From NCBI GenBank assembly GCA_021029095.1, contig JAJOHG010000002.1, positions 558,001 through 622,000 of the forward strand: a DNA stretch of 64,000 nt, written 5' to 3'. This document shows, piece by piece, positions 51,056 to 64,000 of this stretch (positions are counted from its first letter, which is position 1; the number at the start of each line of letters is the position of its first letter). Made by a program: the position numbers and the translations under genes. This stretch comes from Phellopilus nigrolimitatus. Its lineage: Eukaryota > Basidiomycota > Agaricomycetes > Hymenochaetales > Hymenochaetaceae. Under the pieces are notes generated by a model, which was not told the DNA's origin, did not search any database, and was given only the letters and a program-made list of their open reading frames with translations.

Positions 51056-54000
51056 ACTCCGTTCGTTCCTTCAGAGTCCAGTCCTCTTCCCTCTTCGCGC
51101 GCCAGGAATGAATTTAGATGCATATCCCAGATAACCGAGTGCAGCGTCTTTTTGGGCGTGCTCTCCATGATCGTGCGTTTGAGCGATCAGGTCCAGCTGC
51201 GGTGTATCTGATGGCTCGGTCTTCATGGGCGGCTGATAATTATGTCTTATAACACACTGTTTAATGTAGCCACTTGCTGTGCTTGCAGCCGAGCGGGATG
51301 ATGATGACCGTCTTTACGTGCGTCATGTACAAAGTGGAAGGCGCTCCAGCTCCTCCGACGGTGATCGTCGTGTAAAACGTTCATTCTCCATCGTTCCATA
51401 ACGTAGACGGCGCGGAACAGAGGCAGTGCAACGTGCACGGTCATGTCCAACCGGGTCTAACTTTCTATTTGTATTGCTTTTACATCTCAAAATGTAAATG
51501 GCCGTCCCCTGCGCGCGCAATCATCACATCGTGTCTGTGTCTGGAGGACGCTCATCGCTCGGAAATAGGCATCGTCGGTGACTTTAAGCGAACGCTAGCA
51601 ACGCGCTGTCAATGCGGCGTAAGGCAATCACAGTCATGTGGCTTTGATGTGGCTAATACGCGTCCCGTCGGCGATCATCGGGTGGCGCTGTAGGCGCGTA
51701 TATGTGCGTCCGCCAAATCGAGATATCAGGCACACGTATGTCTTTTCCTTTCAAACAAACGGACTTTGTTGCGACGTCGGGAAAAGAGCTATGGCGCGGT
51801 GTTCAGCAATGCGCATCTACTTACTCGCTTAATCTTTCGCTCAGCCTCCTCGGATTCGCGCGTTTCACAGCCGACGAGCGCTCTGCAGTCATCACAAAGT
51901 CACAGAGTCGCACCGGCATACGTGGTAAATGTACTCACTGCCAGTCATTGCGTCAATGTTCTGTGCTGCGATCTGTTGAGGCTCGCTTCGCCAGGCCAGG
52001 AACGGTGTGTACGCAGACGTATCAGCGTCGGGACATAACCCATCATCATCACAATGACATAGGATAACATTGGGCTACATGTGCTCGTCTTGCACCAGGC
52101 CCATTCGCAGGAGGCCCACGGAAGTTCATGATTTTACCCACAGTGTGTTGCTGTTCGCCGGTCGTCGGATGCGTCTGTTCATCCCGAATGGGTGAAGCCG
52201 ATAAAGAGTGAATCGTATAGTGATGGCGTCCCGATTCGCCAAGCCGCTCGAAAAGTCAAATCTGCGAAGCACGTCGAAGCACAAAAGCAATATATTTTGA
52301 AGCGGAGAGAGTATCGAGAAGAGCAGGCCGTCGCATTGCTGTGTGTTGTACGTACTGTACTGTATAGAGCCATTGTATTCATCGCTAATGTATGTATTGT
52401 ATATATACCCTGAACGTTTGTAATCTTAAACCGCCGAGGATAGATGCTGTCTGCATCTCGAAGATTATACAGTCACAGGACCCGTCTACAAACGATGATG
52501 TGCAGCGAAGAGTCCTTGCTCTACGTAGCATGATCTCGCACCCAAACGAGGCACATGCTAGCTTGTTAAAATATCCGTGCTTTGCATGTGTCCTAGAGCC
52601 GTATTAGGGGAGGAGGAATGGTTAGAAGAGGGCACGGCAGGGGTGGGCAGAAGGCAGCGAGATCCGGAGGCTTTTTAACTATTGGGAGCCCGGGGGCGCG
52701 TGCATGGGAGCGACTCCCTCAGTTTGTGATTTTCTGTGCAGGCTCTTGGCAGTTAGGAAAGGGAGAAGCATGGAGAACATGCACGACATAGTAAACTCCC
52801 ACTGCCCATCTCCTCAATGCGTCTTTATCTCTGTTCAATAATTTTTTGTTATGAAACGCGCGCCGGGGCATTAGATTGTGTAGGAACCGGGCGAGTGGAC
52901 GATAGCTAGTTGGGAGCTGCACACCATTATACGGGTAACCGGGAACCCTCGGCACGTGCGTTTACCGCGTCACCGGAAGAACGCGCCACGCCCGCCCACT
53001 CCGTTGGATCCGTGTCTCGAGCTTCTCTGTATGCTTGTCCAAACATCCTCATTGTTCCTGTACTTCGGGTCCCCTCCCCTGTGCGGGAAAAAGGGCAATC
53101 GGGACCTGAAGACTTCTCGCTCCATTAACAGCCCGCGACGAAGCCTGTTCTTGATTGGGGGGATTGGGATGAAAGAGATGAGAGGATAGGCCGCGCGTGC
53201 ACGCGGCCGAGCTCGAGGGAACAACGGTCAAATCTGAGTTTGAATCACGACGAAATGTTAACTGCAACGAGTGCGTTCTTCTGCACGAACACGAATGGCG
53301 AGTGATAGCTGAGAAGAGAAAATGACGAATTGAATTTTCGAATCCCGACGAGTTGGAACGTGTTTCTTGCCTATTGCCACCTCGCTCGCTCTCTATCGGC
53401 CTGACCATTCTCAAAAACTTGCCTTCCTGCTTCAAGTAGCAATGCATGCAAATGGCAAATGGGGCGCGAATTGGTGTTATAGACTCCTGCGAGCTTATCC
53501 AATGGGCTTCGAGGCGCGGACCTGTTCTCTGAGTATAGCTATCGTGCGCGAAGCCCGAGGAAGGGGAGGACATCGCCTGTAAAGGTGCGCCCGCTCCCAG
53601 CTTCCGCGGTGACCGTGCTGCATAAGCCTTCTTCGCGCCGACTGCGGACTCGAGTTAGCTAGTTCCGCAGCAGTCCGTATGGTGCGCGTATGGCGTATGG
53701 TGAGCACAGAGCCAATGAGGGTAATTGGCGGCCTTGAGGGAGTCGGCCTGGCGGTGCATGTGCCACAGAACGCTGGAGAACGATACGAGGCGCTTGTGTA
53801 TCATCCCGGCGCCGTTATCAAAGATTCAAAAGGCGAAGGGCATCTTTCTCTCATGGCTACTGGCGCTTGGGTGCCGATGTCATTGGTGAGACATGGCAAC
53901 GACGACGACATGTCTCGCGAATTGCTTTGAAGCGGAATTTGGTTTCAGTTTCGGAACATTGCAGCAATGAATTGATGGGAGGATGTAAATGAAAGAAGAC

Positions 54001-55225
54001 ACGCAGCACGCGTCTGGTGTGATCAAACGCTCCAGATCGTTGCATTGCAAGACAAAACTTAACGAGTCGGTGTCGCCGCCGCCCGGGGAGTCGCGCAGTG
54101 GTACTTGAGAAATCAAAATCACGTCGGGTACTGCAGACATCACCTGCGCTGTCACGAAATAGGTAGGCGAGATTTCAAACAAAAGTTACAGTAAGACAGG
54201 CCAAGTACAGGTATCTTGAGCTATAATTATGCGGGAGATGATGCAGGGTAGATGCAGAGATGGGAATCTGGACGAGGATTGCTGACAGAGAGGATCGCTG
54301 ACAGAGAATTAGAAGAGTTGCGAACGGCTGAACTACAGCACCCGGGCTGGCAAGGCCGGCTCGCTCTTGGAGGGACGGTCCATATGCTCCAAAGCTGAAG
54401 AAGGGTGGACTCAGGCACGTAGACGAGGTCTGTCTTGGGACGTCTTCTTTCGGACCTGCAAAGTTGGTCTGTGGCTTCTGGGGGGGATGAGTCAGCAGAA
54501 GAATTACCTAAGCAGAGAAGCATAGCCAGAGTGCCCCTGGAGGGCGGTGCGACGCGCGAGAGACGCGATATGCGTCCCTGTCAGTGATCGAGATTGCAGC
54601 GCAGACAGCGAAGGGCGGGCAGATGGGGGAGAGCGGCGGATAATCGCCGAGGGTAACGGGGCTATTTGCTAATTCTTGTTCTCTATTTGGAGGAAGCGTT
54701 GAGGGCGGGTGGTTGGGTCGCACCTGCCATAGGAGGCAGGTGTACTGGATATCGGCCGGGAGACGGAGAGTGCCGGCATGGACGGGCTGGTTTGGGCAAG
54801 AAGGATATTGAGAGTTTGGAGAGGAAGAGGAGGGAGAAGCGAGGAAGAGAAGGTGGAGAGAATGGAGGGGGAGGAATCAGGATGCACGAGCCACGAGGGA
54901 GCAGTAGATGCCGACGGGGTCTGATTCACGGCTGGACGAGCCGATTGTGGGTGAATCAGGATCAGTGATTACTGCTCGGCGACCGCGGCTTCTCTCCCAA
55001 TTCTGTGCACTAGAACGTCCGTTCGCTGCTCAGCGCACCTGCTCTCTTGAATTCTATAAATCTTGTCCTTCTCCGTCTCCAATCCTCCGCTCCCCTGTCT
55101 CTCCCTCTTGTCTTTGCACCGTCGCGTTGCCCTCTCGCCCTCCTGCCCTTTCCTTCTTCGCGTCCTCTCACGTGCTCTGCACTGCCTTTGTTACACACTT
55201 TCCATATTTAAGCACTGTCCAGACG

Positions 55226-55319
55226 GTGAGCGACGCCCGCCTACCATCTCCTACCCGCTATAAATCCGTTCCTCGACGCTTCCCCACTTTCTTTCTGATC
55301 CCCCTTGTTCTCCTGTCAG
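55226..55319 (+). other. Probable 5' UTR intron of the CSL gene
   Basis: ACG|GTGAGC at 55226 and a polypyrimidine tract ending TCCTGTCAG at 55319 define a 94-nt candidate intron that stops 15 nt before the start codon. Confidence 0.4.
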
Positions 55320-55334
55320 TTCTTATTGTAATCC

Positions 55335-58300
55335 ATGAGCCAGACTGCCTCTGCCATCTGGAGCTCACCCGACTCTCGCAACTCCTTCTCCCCGGCCATG
55401 GACCAGCCACGCTCATCCTACATCAATTCTCCCTTCGACCTCGCAGACATCCTCAACCCCGCCCGCGATAAGCGCATGTCTCTTGACTACTCTCCGAACT
55501 CCCAGCATGCTTCCGCACAGAGCCAGCAGCATTCTGGCTATCCGTCTTCGTCAGATTTCGATCGCGCTCTGTCTGGCATCCACAGCGGACCCCAGTCTGC
55601 TCAGCATTCGAATCATATATCTGCTTCTCACTACGATCAGGCCGACGGCATGGACATCGCCCCCGAGCAATCCTACGAGTATTTCTCGTCTTCCAACGGC
55701 GGGGCGCCGTTCGGCGCGCGTTACCGCACGAATGCCTCTTCGTCTTCGTCGCTTGGTCAGAGCTACCTCGGCTCGGATGCGCTCTACCCGCACGCGCCTT
55801 CTCCCTTTACTGACTCCATGTCTTCCTTCGCGCCCTCCCACAACTCGTTCGACCTCGTCAACGGGCTCCCCTCATCATATTCCAGCGGCAAGGTCTCCCC
55901 GCTCACCCCAAACGATTCTGTCATCGGCCTGCAGAATTCGCCGGGCTTCCCCGGTTTAAGCAATGGAATCAACAAAGACTCATTTGCGTCCTACGGCGAT
56001 CTCATCAGTGACCGTCGGGGGTCTAACGTCAGCACAGGCAGCTTCCAGTCCGACTTCCACGATGACTTTGTTGGAAATGGAAATGGCGCGCTCGGGCTCG
56101 GCTTTCCCCCGCAACCATCTCTCCAGCATTTTCAGGAGCGCATCACTCATTTCCCGGGCGGCCCTCACGGCACGTCTCATCTGCATCACCGAGCGTCCCT
56201 TGACATGATGCGAGGAGTCAATCCGCATGCTACACATGGCGGCGGCGTCGGGGGTTTCGATGACATGAGCTCATTTTCCTCGATCGCGCCTGGTTCGGAT
56301 TTGGCACTGCGCATGCCAGGCCAAAACATTGGCGTAGACGAGACGCTTTCGCGCATGAAGCTCCAGGCACACGTCGGCATGTCTGCCGCGACTGACTTAC
56401 AATCATTCATCAGGTATGTATATGATCTCTCACACTTGTCCCTTGTCTAAAATAAAACAACCTTTTTCTCTATCTTTTTTTGCTCACTCTCTTGTTTTAA
56501 ATTTCTTCGCAGGCCATACTTGGATCAGTACACGCGCTCGGTGAACCGGCTGGCCTTCGGAGAGCGTACGGTGATCGTCATGTCAAGCAAGGTTGCGCAG
56601 AAGTCATACGGGACAGAGAAGCGCTTCTTGTGCCCGCCACCAACGGCGATCATGATTGGCAACTCCTGGTGGGCGGAGACCGCTCGGCGTGGTGAGGAAC
56701 CGAAGCAGGCCCCACCGCGCGTCGTCATCTCCATCTCTGGAGAACCGATGCCACAGGAAGGCAGCGTCGAGTGGACGTCGACAAGCGGAAAGGCGTTCGA
56801 TGTGAACGACCCGCCTGCTGGTACGACATATATTGGAAGATGCGTCGGCAAGCAACTCTTCATTTCCGACGTCGACGAGAAAAAGAAGAAAGTCGAGGCT
56901 CTCGTGAAAATCATGGCGCCCGCGTCGGACGACGAGCCAGAGCGCGTCATCGGCACTTTCCCTTCTCGGTCTATCAAGGTCATCAGTAAACCTAGCAAGA
57001 AAAGGCAGAGCGCGAAAAACCTCGAGCGTTAGTAAAATTCCGTAATCCCTTCGGCGGATCTTTACTTATTGATTACTTTTGATCAGTGTGCATCAACCAC
57101 GGATCGACTATCTCTCTTTTCCACCGTTTGCGGTCCCAAACCGTCTCTACGAAGTACCTTTGCGTCTCGGGCTCGGGCGCATCCTTCAAGGGGTCTGATG
57201 GCGCACCGCTTATGGGCGTCGACCAACGAACCCGCACTGCTACGCCTTCATTCATCGCTCGGACCGCCAGTTGGGGTGAGTAATCGGTAAAGCAGCTGAT
57301 TTAATCTTAAAACTCATCATTATCACCCATTAGATCCCTTCGTGATGTACATCGTCGACGTAAACAAGCCTGCTGGAGGTATCGATGCACCGCCTCCCCC
57401 TCCACCGCAGCCAGACTACCCCTCTCCGCCGCCGAACGCTATCGCATTCACAAACAACGGGTCACAGATCCCGATCTACTACAACCAGACCGTCGTGCTG
57501 CAATGCCTCACGTCAGGTGTCGTCTCGCCCGTACTCATTATCCGCAAAGTCGACCACGGTACAACCGTCGTCGGGGGTGGCCTGCAGGAAGGCGCGAAGG
57601 GTGTTGCAGAACTCTTTTGCGCGCCCGGCGAAGTGTGCGGCGACCCCGTCTCGCAGCTACACAAAATCGCGTTCGAGGTGTACGACGCGAACAAGGGCGT
57701 ACCCGAACAAGGTACACCAGGCCTCACCGGCGCGTTCCTCTCGTGTATGGGCGAGAAGGTGAACACGTACCGCCCTGTCGACGGCCGTATATGGAACGCG
57801 CCGCAGGCGTCATCCTCGCGCGGCTCGAACTCGCCGCCCGCACAACCCAGCAGCCCCGTCGTCGGCACGCCAGCATCGCTCAGCTCAAATTCGGGTTCTC
57901 CAGACTACTTCTCGGGTAATGGGACTGCGTCTACGACGAGTGCACCTGCATCCCCTACAGCTTACGACTTCCCGTCCAACGACGGCGGGCGGGTTAAGCG
58001 CGGGAAGCGATCGACGTCGAGCACCGGTGGAGGTGTGACGAAGACGCACTCTGCCAAGGGCCGGCGGCGTCAGAACTCAGCAGGCTCTACAGGCAGCCGG
58101 CACGGGTCCGGCGGCGACCAGGCCGCAGCATCGGGCGCGCTGTGGCAGGTTGACATCGGCGAGACGAGCGTGTGGACGATCGTCGGCACGGACCAAATCC
58201 GGTATAACTTCTATGTACCCCCGGTGTTGTTCGACCAGCAGACACCGTCGGCGACAGGCTCGTACCCGATACCGTCAAAGCCGGTAACGCCGTTCCCGGG

Positions 58301-58607
58301 CGTCGTGAAGTACCTCCCGCCGGACCGCGCCGCGGAGGCGCCCAAGAACAATTGCGCGTCGTCGCGCGCGGCGCTCGCGAAGCCGAACCCGCACTCGTCG
58401 AAGATGCTGACGCTGTACGGCGAAAACTTCAACAAGGCGGACCCGGTGACGGTGTTCTTTGGTGCGGACCCGTCGCCGTACGTCGAGGTGCGGTGCACGG
58501 AGGTCATTGGGTGCCTCCCACCAGACAGCCAGTCGACAAAACGACGGCCGACTATCCTCGTGCGTTCAGATGGTGTTGTCTTCCCCTCAAGTACTATGTA
58601 TCCTTAG
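55335..58607 (+). CDS. CSL-family transcription factor (CBF1/RBPJ/Su(H)/LAG-1)
   Basis: Sequence-specific DNA-binding protein related to animal RBPJ and fission-yeast Cbf11/Cbf12. Four exons close in phase: 55335-56413, 56513-57027, 57087-57275 and 57334-58607, giving 1018 residues. Residues 1-355 are Ser/Asn/Gly-rich disorder. The N-terminal Rel-like domain follows: PYLDQYTRSVNRLAFGERTV, then SKVAQKSYGTEKRFLCPPP with the DNA-contacting arginine, and KVISKPSKKRQS. The beta-trefoil has FHRLRSQTVSTKYL, LIIRKVD and DPVSQLHKIAFEV. The C-terminal IPT-like domain has SVWTIVGTDQIRYNFY and ends ILVRSDGVVFPSSTMYP. About 150 residues of low complexity with a basic KRGKRS patch are inserted between trefoil and C-terminal domain, and a Pro-rich loop follows VDVNKP. 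Fungi lack Notch, so partners differ from animals. Confidence 0.95.
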
Positions 58608-59946
58608 TGTGCCTTTCTCTTTCTTTCTGACTTTTGCCTTTCGCTGGCGACGAACTTTTTTTTCCTTTTTTTTCCGGTTTAAATAATAATCTATGATATC
58701 CTCGTGTTCTTTGTGTTGCCTTACCCTCGTGTCTCATTTCACTGATCTGTGCTGTCTCGTATAATCTGTTCTGCATCTACGTATGTCCCTCGCATTGGCA
58801 TTGGATATCCCTCCTGTACTACCGTGCTGTATCCCTTTCCCGGTTCTTGAAAAATATCTGATTTTGTGTTGAAATGGCTTGCTTGATTTATTCTGCCGTA
58901 GACCTGCTTCGCTCGCTCATGTACAATGAATACCACTTCTCAATGAATACTATGTTTACATGAGTACAGTCGGACGGAAGACGGAAGTACTTGCTCTCTG
59001 TGACCAAATGTGAATAGTGAATTTGTAATGACGCGACTTCGTGAGGCACGGCGCACCAGTGGCATGAGAGCGTTTGCCGCAATGCGCACAGAGATGCCTC
59101 CGACAATTGGTCTGCTGGCCCACTGTTCTGGAGTCAGGAGGCAATGATCGAGCGACATGCGTTCATTCAAAAGAGTCAGAAGCGTTCCTACCTTCCGAGT
59201 CTGCACCTTACGTCCCTTGCAATACATCCGTCCGTCCTCGCTGTTTTTAGCTTTTACTCTTACGGTTCCCGAAGATGTCTCCTGCCTTCTGAGGCTCTGA
59301 CTCTTAACGTCTAGCGCCGCAAGATCTGGCCCTGGAGAACCCCGCGGAAAATCATAAAAGCCACAGAAGGCGTCGAATAGAGGAAAAGAAGTGCCCCTAC
59401 ATGCGACACGACGTGAGCGCTTGCCAATCCGATCGTTGCTTCATTTGCGACGAGCTGCCCGTGGTCGTTGTAACTTGCACAGCACGCTGAAGCTTGGCCA
59501 CCCGCCGATCCCGGGCCATGGACTCACATCAGCCAGAAAAGTCAAGTTCTCTGAGTGGCGACGGGCTGTCAAACTTCGCGAACTACAAAATAGAGCTTTA
59601 GGCATGCCCGGACATTGCTTGCATTGACATTGACAGTGAGGGACGGAAGAAGTGATGGTAATACTCGAGCCTGCGTGATGTGGTTTGAGTTAGGACGACT
59701 GAGCGCTTTTGGACTGTGGAGGATCCTCCTCGGCAAAATTGGAGATCAGCACACCATATATGGTAGGTAAGGCTCTACACGTGGAACACGTGAGGCACGT
59801 GGAAGTATTACGCGAGCACCGGACTCTGTTGAGGCGCGCCCCGCACACCACCCGATCTCATACCTATCCGTTTCCCCTGCGCTTCGCTTCGTTCTCGTCA
59901 AATTTATCTCGATCCTCTATTGTTTTCGCCGTCCCGACTCGGCGGC
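58608..59946. other. Intergenic, CSL to membrane-protein gene
   Basis: 1.34 kb. The left part is T-rich and fits the CSL 3' UTR. The right part is the promoter of the next gene, with three phased CACGTG boxes (59778-59801). No gene is supported. Confidence 0.6.
59778..59801. promoter_or_regulatory. Three CACGTG boxes in 9-bp phase
   Basis: CACGTG occurs at 59778, 59787 and 59796, each followed by GAA, AGG and GAA, making a threefold 9-bp tandem. It ends about 145 bp before the ATG at 59947. CACGTG is the core site for fungal bHLH factors (Cbf1, Pho4, Ino2/4 and SREBP types). Confidence 0.7.
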
Positions 59947-60923
59947 ATGTCTGATCAGCTTCAAGACCTGCTTTCGCCGGATGTCAGCGGAGCGGCGCTG
60001 CTCGCGCTGCCTGCGCGTCTCTGGCATCTCTACGTCGCGTGCCTGTGGGACGCTCAGCGCGGTTCCTGGGTCGCCCGCGTCGCGTCCACCTTCCGCATTC
60101 TGGCAATCCTCGTCATCTTTCCTTTCGTCGTCCTGTCGCTTTTGGTAAGCGCCATGTTTCGCGCGATTGCTGTTCGAAGGCGATTGACGTTGGGAGACGA
60201 TTTGATTTATTTGTGATTGTGGACCGAACTCGGATTCAGGACGTGATGTCATATATCATCGCACGGACGCTTGGCGTCGTCGAGACTACGAAGGCGTCGA
60301 CAAGCGATAAGCGGACCTCGGAAGTTTATGTGGATAACGACGAGCCCCTGCCTCAATCAGGGACGGAGCACGTCGATCGGCAGCTTCCAGTACCAGTGCA
60401 CGTCACTCCCGCGTCCGGCGGCACCGGATACCCCCACGAAGCTGAGGCCAGAAGTGGAGATGTCAAGGGCATTAGAGCTGGTGAAGAGGACCAAGTGTTG
60501 GACACCGGGAGGCCCGCTCCATCACCACCGCCTGTTAGGAGCGGCGAAAAGTCCAATGCTCGATTTAACGCGACACTCGCCTTGCCGATCGCGCAGGCAC
60601 CGGGGCAGGGCCTTGAGCCGGCCGCGTGCTTCTTCAGCCCGTCAGACGAGAAAAACCTCGAGCTCTCCGGCGCAAACCTCTCATCCCCCACCGTCTCGAG
60701 GCAAGGCTCTCCGTCGATCGAGCGTCGCCGGCTGCAGCCCCTGCGCGGAGACCACGACCATGACACAAGCGCGTCGAGCAGCGACACGGAATCTTCTTTC
60801 ACACTTTTGGAACGAGAGCCAGAATTGCTGCGAAGTGATACGAGTGGGATTTTGAGTTCAGGTGCGGTGGCAAACCTGCGGCGGAGAGAGACTGTCCTGG
60901 GCTTAGGCGCTGATGATTCTTGA
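59947..60923 (+). CDS. Single-pass membrane protein of unknown function
   Basis: Two exons, 59947-60144 and 60240-60923, join in phase to 293 residues. The N-terminal 45 residues (MSDQLQDLLSPDVSGAALL, then LPARLWHLYVACLWDAQRG) contain an amphipathic stretch. Residues about 47-66 are a membrane span (FRILAILVIFPFVVLSLL) and the intron falls just after it, followed by DVMSYIIARTLGVVETTKAS. The remaining 200 residues are a hydrophilic, Ser/Pro/Glu-rich tail. No catalytic motif or named family is recognised. The promoter with three CACGTG boxes suggests bHLH control (inference). Confidence 0.75.
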
Positions 60924-61179
60924 TGATCACCATTGACATTACGAAAACTGGGGTCCAGAATCTATCAAATCTTCATGCCTACATACATTTACAACTCGCT
61001 GTACGAAGTGCGGCAACACAACAGGCGTATCATCGGCACGTATTGGTGGATGCGCGTATTGTACAAAATAGCGTTGCTGTAAGATAGAATACGATAAAGA
61101 GAAGAATCCAAGTGAAGGGAGAAAGGGGCGCCAAACTCAAAACTTCAACTCCCGCAAGGCAATCACGATAATTTCGTGA

Positions 61180-62963
<1,784 letters not shown>

Positions 62964-63039
62964 GGGACGGGATGGTGGTGGTAAGAGTCCAAGAAAGAAA
63001 CGCGTGCCAAATTAGGACGCGACTTCCAATATACGTATG

Positions 63040-63047
63040 TCACGTGA
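63040..63047. promoter_or_regulatory. TCACGTGA palindrome in the ESA1 divergent promoter
   Basis: A perfect 8-bp E-box-type palindrome lies within the 238 bp between the divergent starts of ESA1 and the right-edge gene. TCACGTG is the preferred Cbf1 core; one site only, so evidence is modest. Confidence 0.4.
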
Positions 63048-63201
63048 TATGTATTGTCACTCGTCACTCAAGATGTGTCACTGACGCGTACTGGAATTGC
63101 CAATGCCAGCCACTCGACTCTAACCAGGACTCCATCTTCTACTTCAACTGTATACGCTCTTTCGCTCAATCCTTCTGGAGCTTTAACAAACATTCTGCTC
63201 T

Positions 63202-64000
63202 ATGCCTACTCTCGTCTCTTCCGATACTCGCCCTTCTCGCCTTGGCACCTCGAAGGCTTCGTCCGTCACTATTTCCACTCCGCAAAGAAGACGGCCACTT
63301 CCCCCAGGCTCGTCTATAGGCAAGGAGAATAGTGCTAGACCTGCTCAAGAAAAGCTTCCTTCTATACGTCGTTCTTCCAAAAACAGTCGAATCTACGACC
63401 GTTGGCCGGTGCTGAATAGGATCATTAGAACCAACAAGGCTACGCCACGCGCTGACCCGTCAGTGGCGCACTCAAGCGACTCAGACAGCTCGAGCGACAG
63501 CGAAGATGAGGATGCTGTTGCTATACACTCCTCCAATAACCGTGCTTCGTTTCCACAATACAGGCCACGGCTCGTCCACTCCACGTCGCCTAAATTCCCC
63601 TCTCCCCTCACAGGTGTGAGGCCCGTCAGAAGACAGACTGCTGCTCGGCATGGTTATATGCATCATGGCCACTCTCAATCTGCTTTTTATCACCTACGAG
63701 AGCTCTGGAGGAAAAGGAGGCACGAGTGGGAGGAATACGAATACATGCTCTGGCAGGCTGGCGTCACTCTTGAAGAAGCATATGGTGGCATAATTGAAGA
63801 CGGCGGCGGTCAGCAGCGTTCACTTCCATCTCATATTATCAATGGACCTTGGCGACGACTCCAGCCTGTAGTCACTCAGGAAATGTCCGAAACGAACTTG
63901 CCTCAGACTCCTCTCAATCCGGCTATTTTCCCTCGACTCGGAGACCTATCCTCCTTGCGCGATTCCTTTCTCATTTCTGTGGATACCTGGTTCTCCGACT
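63202..64000 (+). CDS. Uncharacterised protein, partial (runs off right edge)
   Basis: An ATG at 63202 opens a frame of 266 codons with no stop before the window ends. The product begins MPTLVSSDTRPSRLG, is Arg/Ser/Pro-rich, and carries an acidic-Ser tract at about residues 93-109 (SSDSDSSSDSEDED), a CK2-substrate type sequence. A more ordered block follows: AFYHLRELWRKRRHEWEEYE, then YMLWQAGVTLEEAYGG. The absence of stops across about 800 bp, and codon use unlike the opposite strand, support real coding sequence. The family is not recognised and the 3' half is missing. It is divergent from ESA1. Confidence 0.65.
   Translation, partial: MPTLVSSDTRPSRLGTSKASSVTISTPQRRRPLPPGSSIGKENSARPAQEKLPSIRRSSKNSRIYDRWPVLNRIIRTNKATPRADPSVAHSSDSDSSSDSEDEDAVAIHSSNNRASFPQYRPRLVHSTSPKFPSPLTGVRPVRRQTAARHGYMHHGHSQSAFYHLRELWRKRRHEWEEYEYMLWQAGVTLEEAYGGIIEDGGGQQRSLPSHIINGPWRRLQPVVTQEMSETNLPQTPLNPAIFPRLGDLSSLRDSFLISVDTWFSD

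Larger units (their letters stand above)
47574..55334. other. 7.8-kb gene-poor interval upstream of CSL
   Basis: The largest interval without a supported gene. Open frames up to 187 codons exist but lack family motifs, and none joins into a plausible spliced gene. A threefold 15-bp tandem repeat lies at 51011-51055. The right end (about 54.7-55.3 kb) becomes pyrimidine-rich and is the probable promoter and leader of the CSL gene, including a likely 5' UTR intron. Relic transposons or non-coding transcripts cannot be excluded. Confidence 0.5.

Noticed and set aside
53679..53930. 83-codon open frame (GGLEGVGLAVHVPQNAGERY)
   Set aside because: Looks protein-like at first sight, but no family or neighbouring exon in phase could be found.
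54908..55471. 187-codon open frame overlapping the CSL start
   Set aside because: Pyrimidine-rich leader read in the wrong frame; the CSL frame from 55335 is clearly the coding one.

Overview
The window looks like a piece of an agaricomycete (Basidiomycota) nuclear genome. Genes are dense and lie on both strands. They are cut by many very short introns (mostly 47-90 nt, GT..AG, often with a CTGAC/CTAAC-like branch site). The proteins are clearly fungal, including basidiomycete-style forms such as a CSL transcription factor and a fused allantoicase/ureidoglycolate lyase. There is no sign of operons, Shine-Dalgarno sites, CRISPR arrays, intact transposons, rRNA or convincing tRNA.

Layout. 0-10 kb: a small putative membrane protein (1.5-2.4 kb), a GC-rich low-complexity block, a Swi5/Ace2-like three-finger C2H2 regulator on the minus strand (4.6-6.4 kb), then 3.6 kb without a gene that carries CG-dinucleotide runs. 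10-16.4 kb: a hormone-sensitive-lipase-type esterase (minus) and a divergent 13-exon allantoicase-ureidoglycolate lyase fusion with a GATA-site cluster upstream. 16.8-24.5 kb: BRE1 (H2B ubiquitin ligase), mitochondrial uS9m (minus) and the Golgi coiled-coil protein COY1/CASP. 24.7-28 kb: a probably damaged acyltransferase-like gene and an F-box-like gene, both minus. 28-41 kb: mitochondrial uS14m, TFIIH subunit TFB1 (minus), a PHOSPHO-type HAD phosphatase, YAK1 kinase (minus), proteasome chaperone PAC4 (minus) and a GRF zinc-finger/coiled-coil protein.

41-55 kb is gene-poor. One conserved-looking uncharacterised gene (45.9-47.6 kb, minus) sits between a 5.1-kb and a 7.8-kb stretch with no gene I can support. 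55-64 kb: the CSL (CBF1/RBPJ-type) transcription factor, a single-pass membrane protein preceded by three CACGTG boxes exactly 9 bp apart, the MYST acetyltransferase ESA1 (minus), and the start of an Asp/Ser-rich gene that runs off the right edge.

Functionally this is mostly a housekeeping neighbourhood: transcription and chromatin (BRE1, TFB1, ESA1, CSL, C2H2 factor), mitochondrial translation (uS9m, uS14m), signalling (YAK1), Golgi (COY1), proteasome assembly (PAC4) and purine-nitrogen salvage (the fusion). I see no biosynthetic or defence cluster. Exon boundaries were worked out by hand from splice signals and reading-frame phase. Where all phases close I give exons; elsewhere only the outer span.
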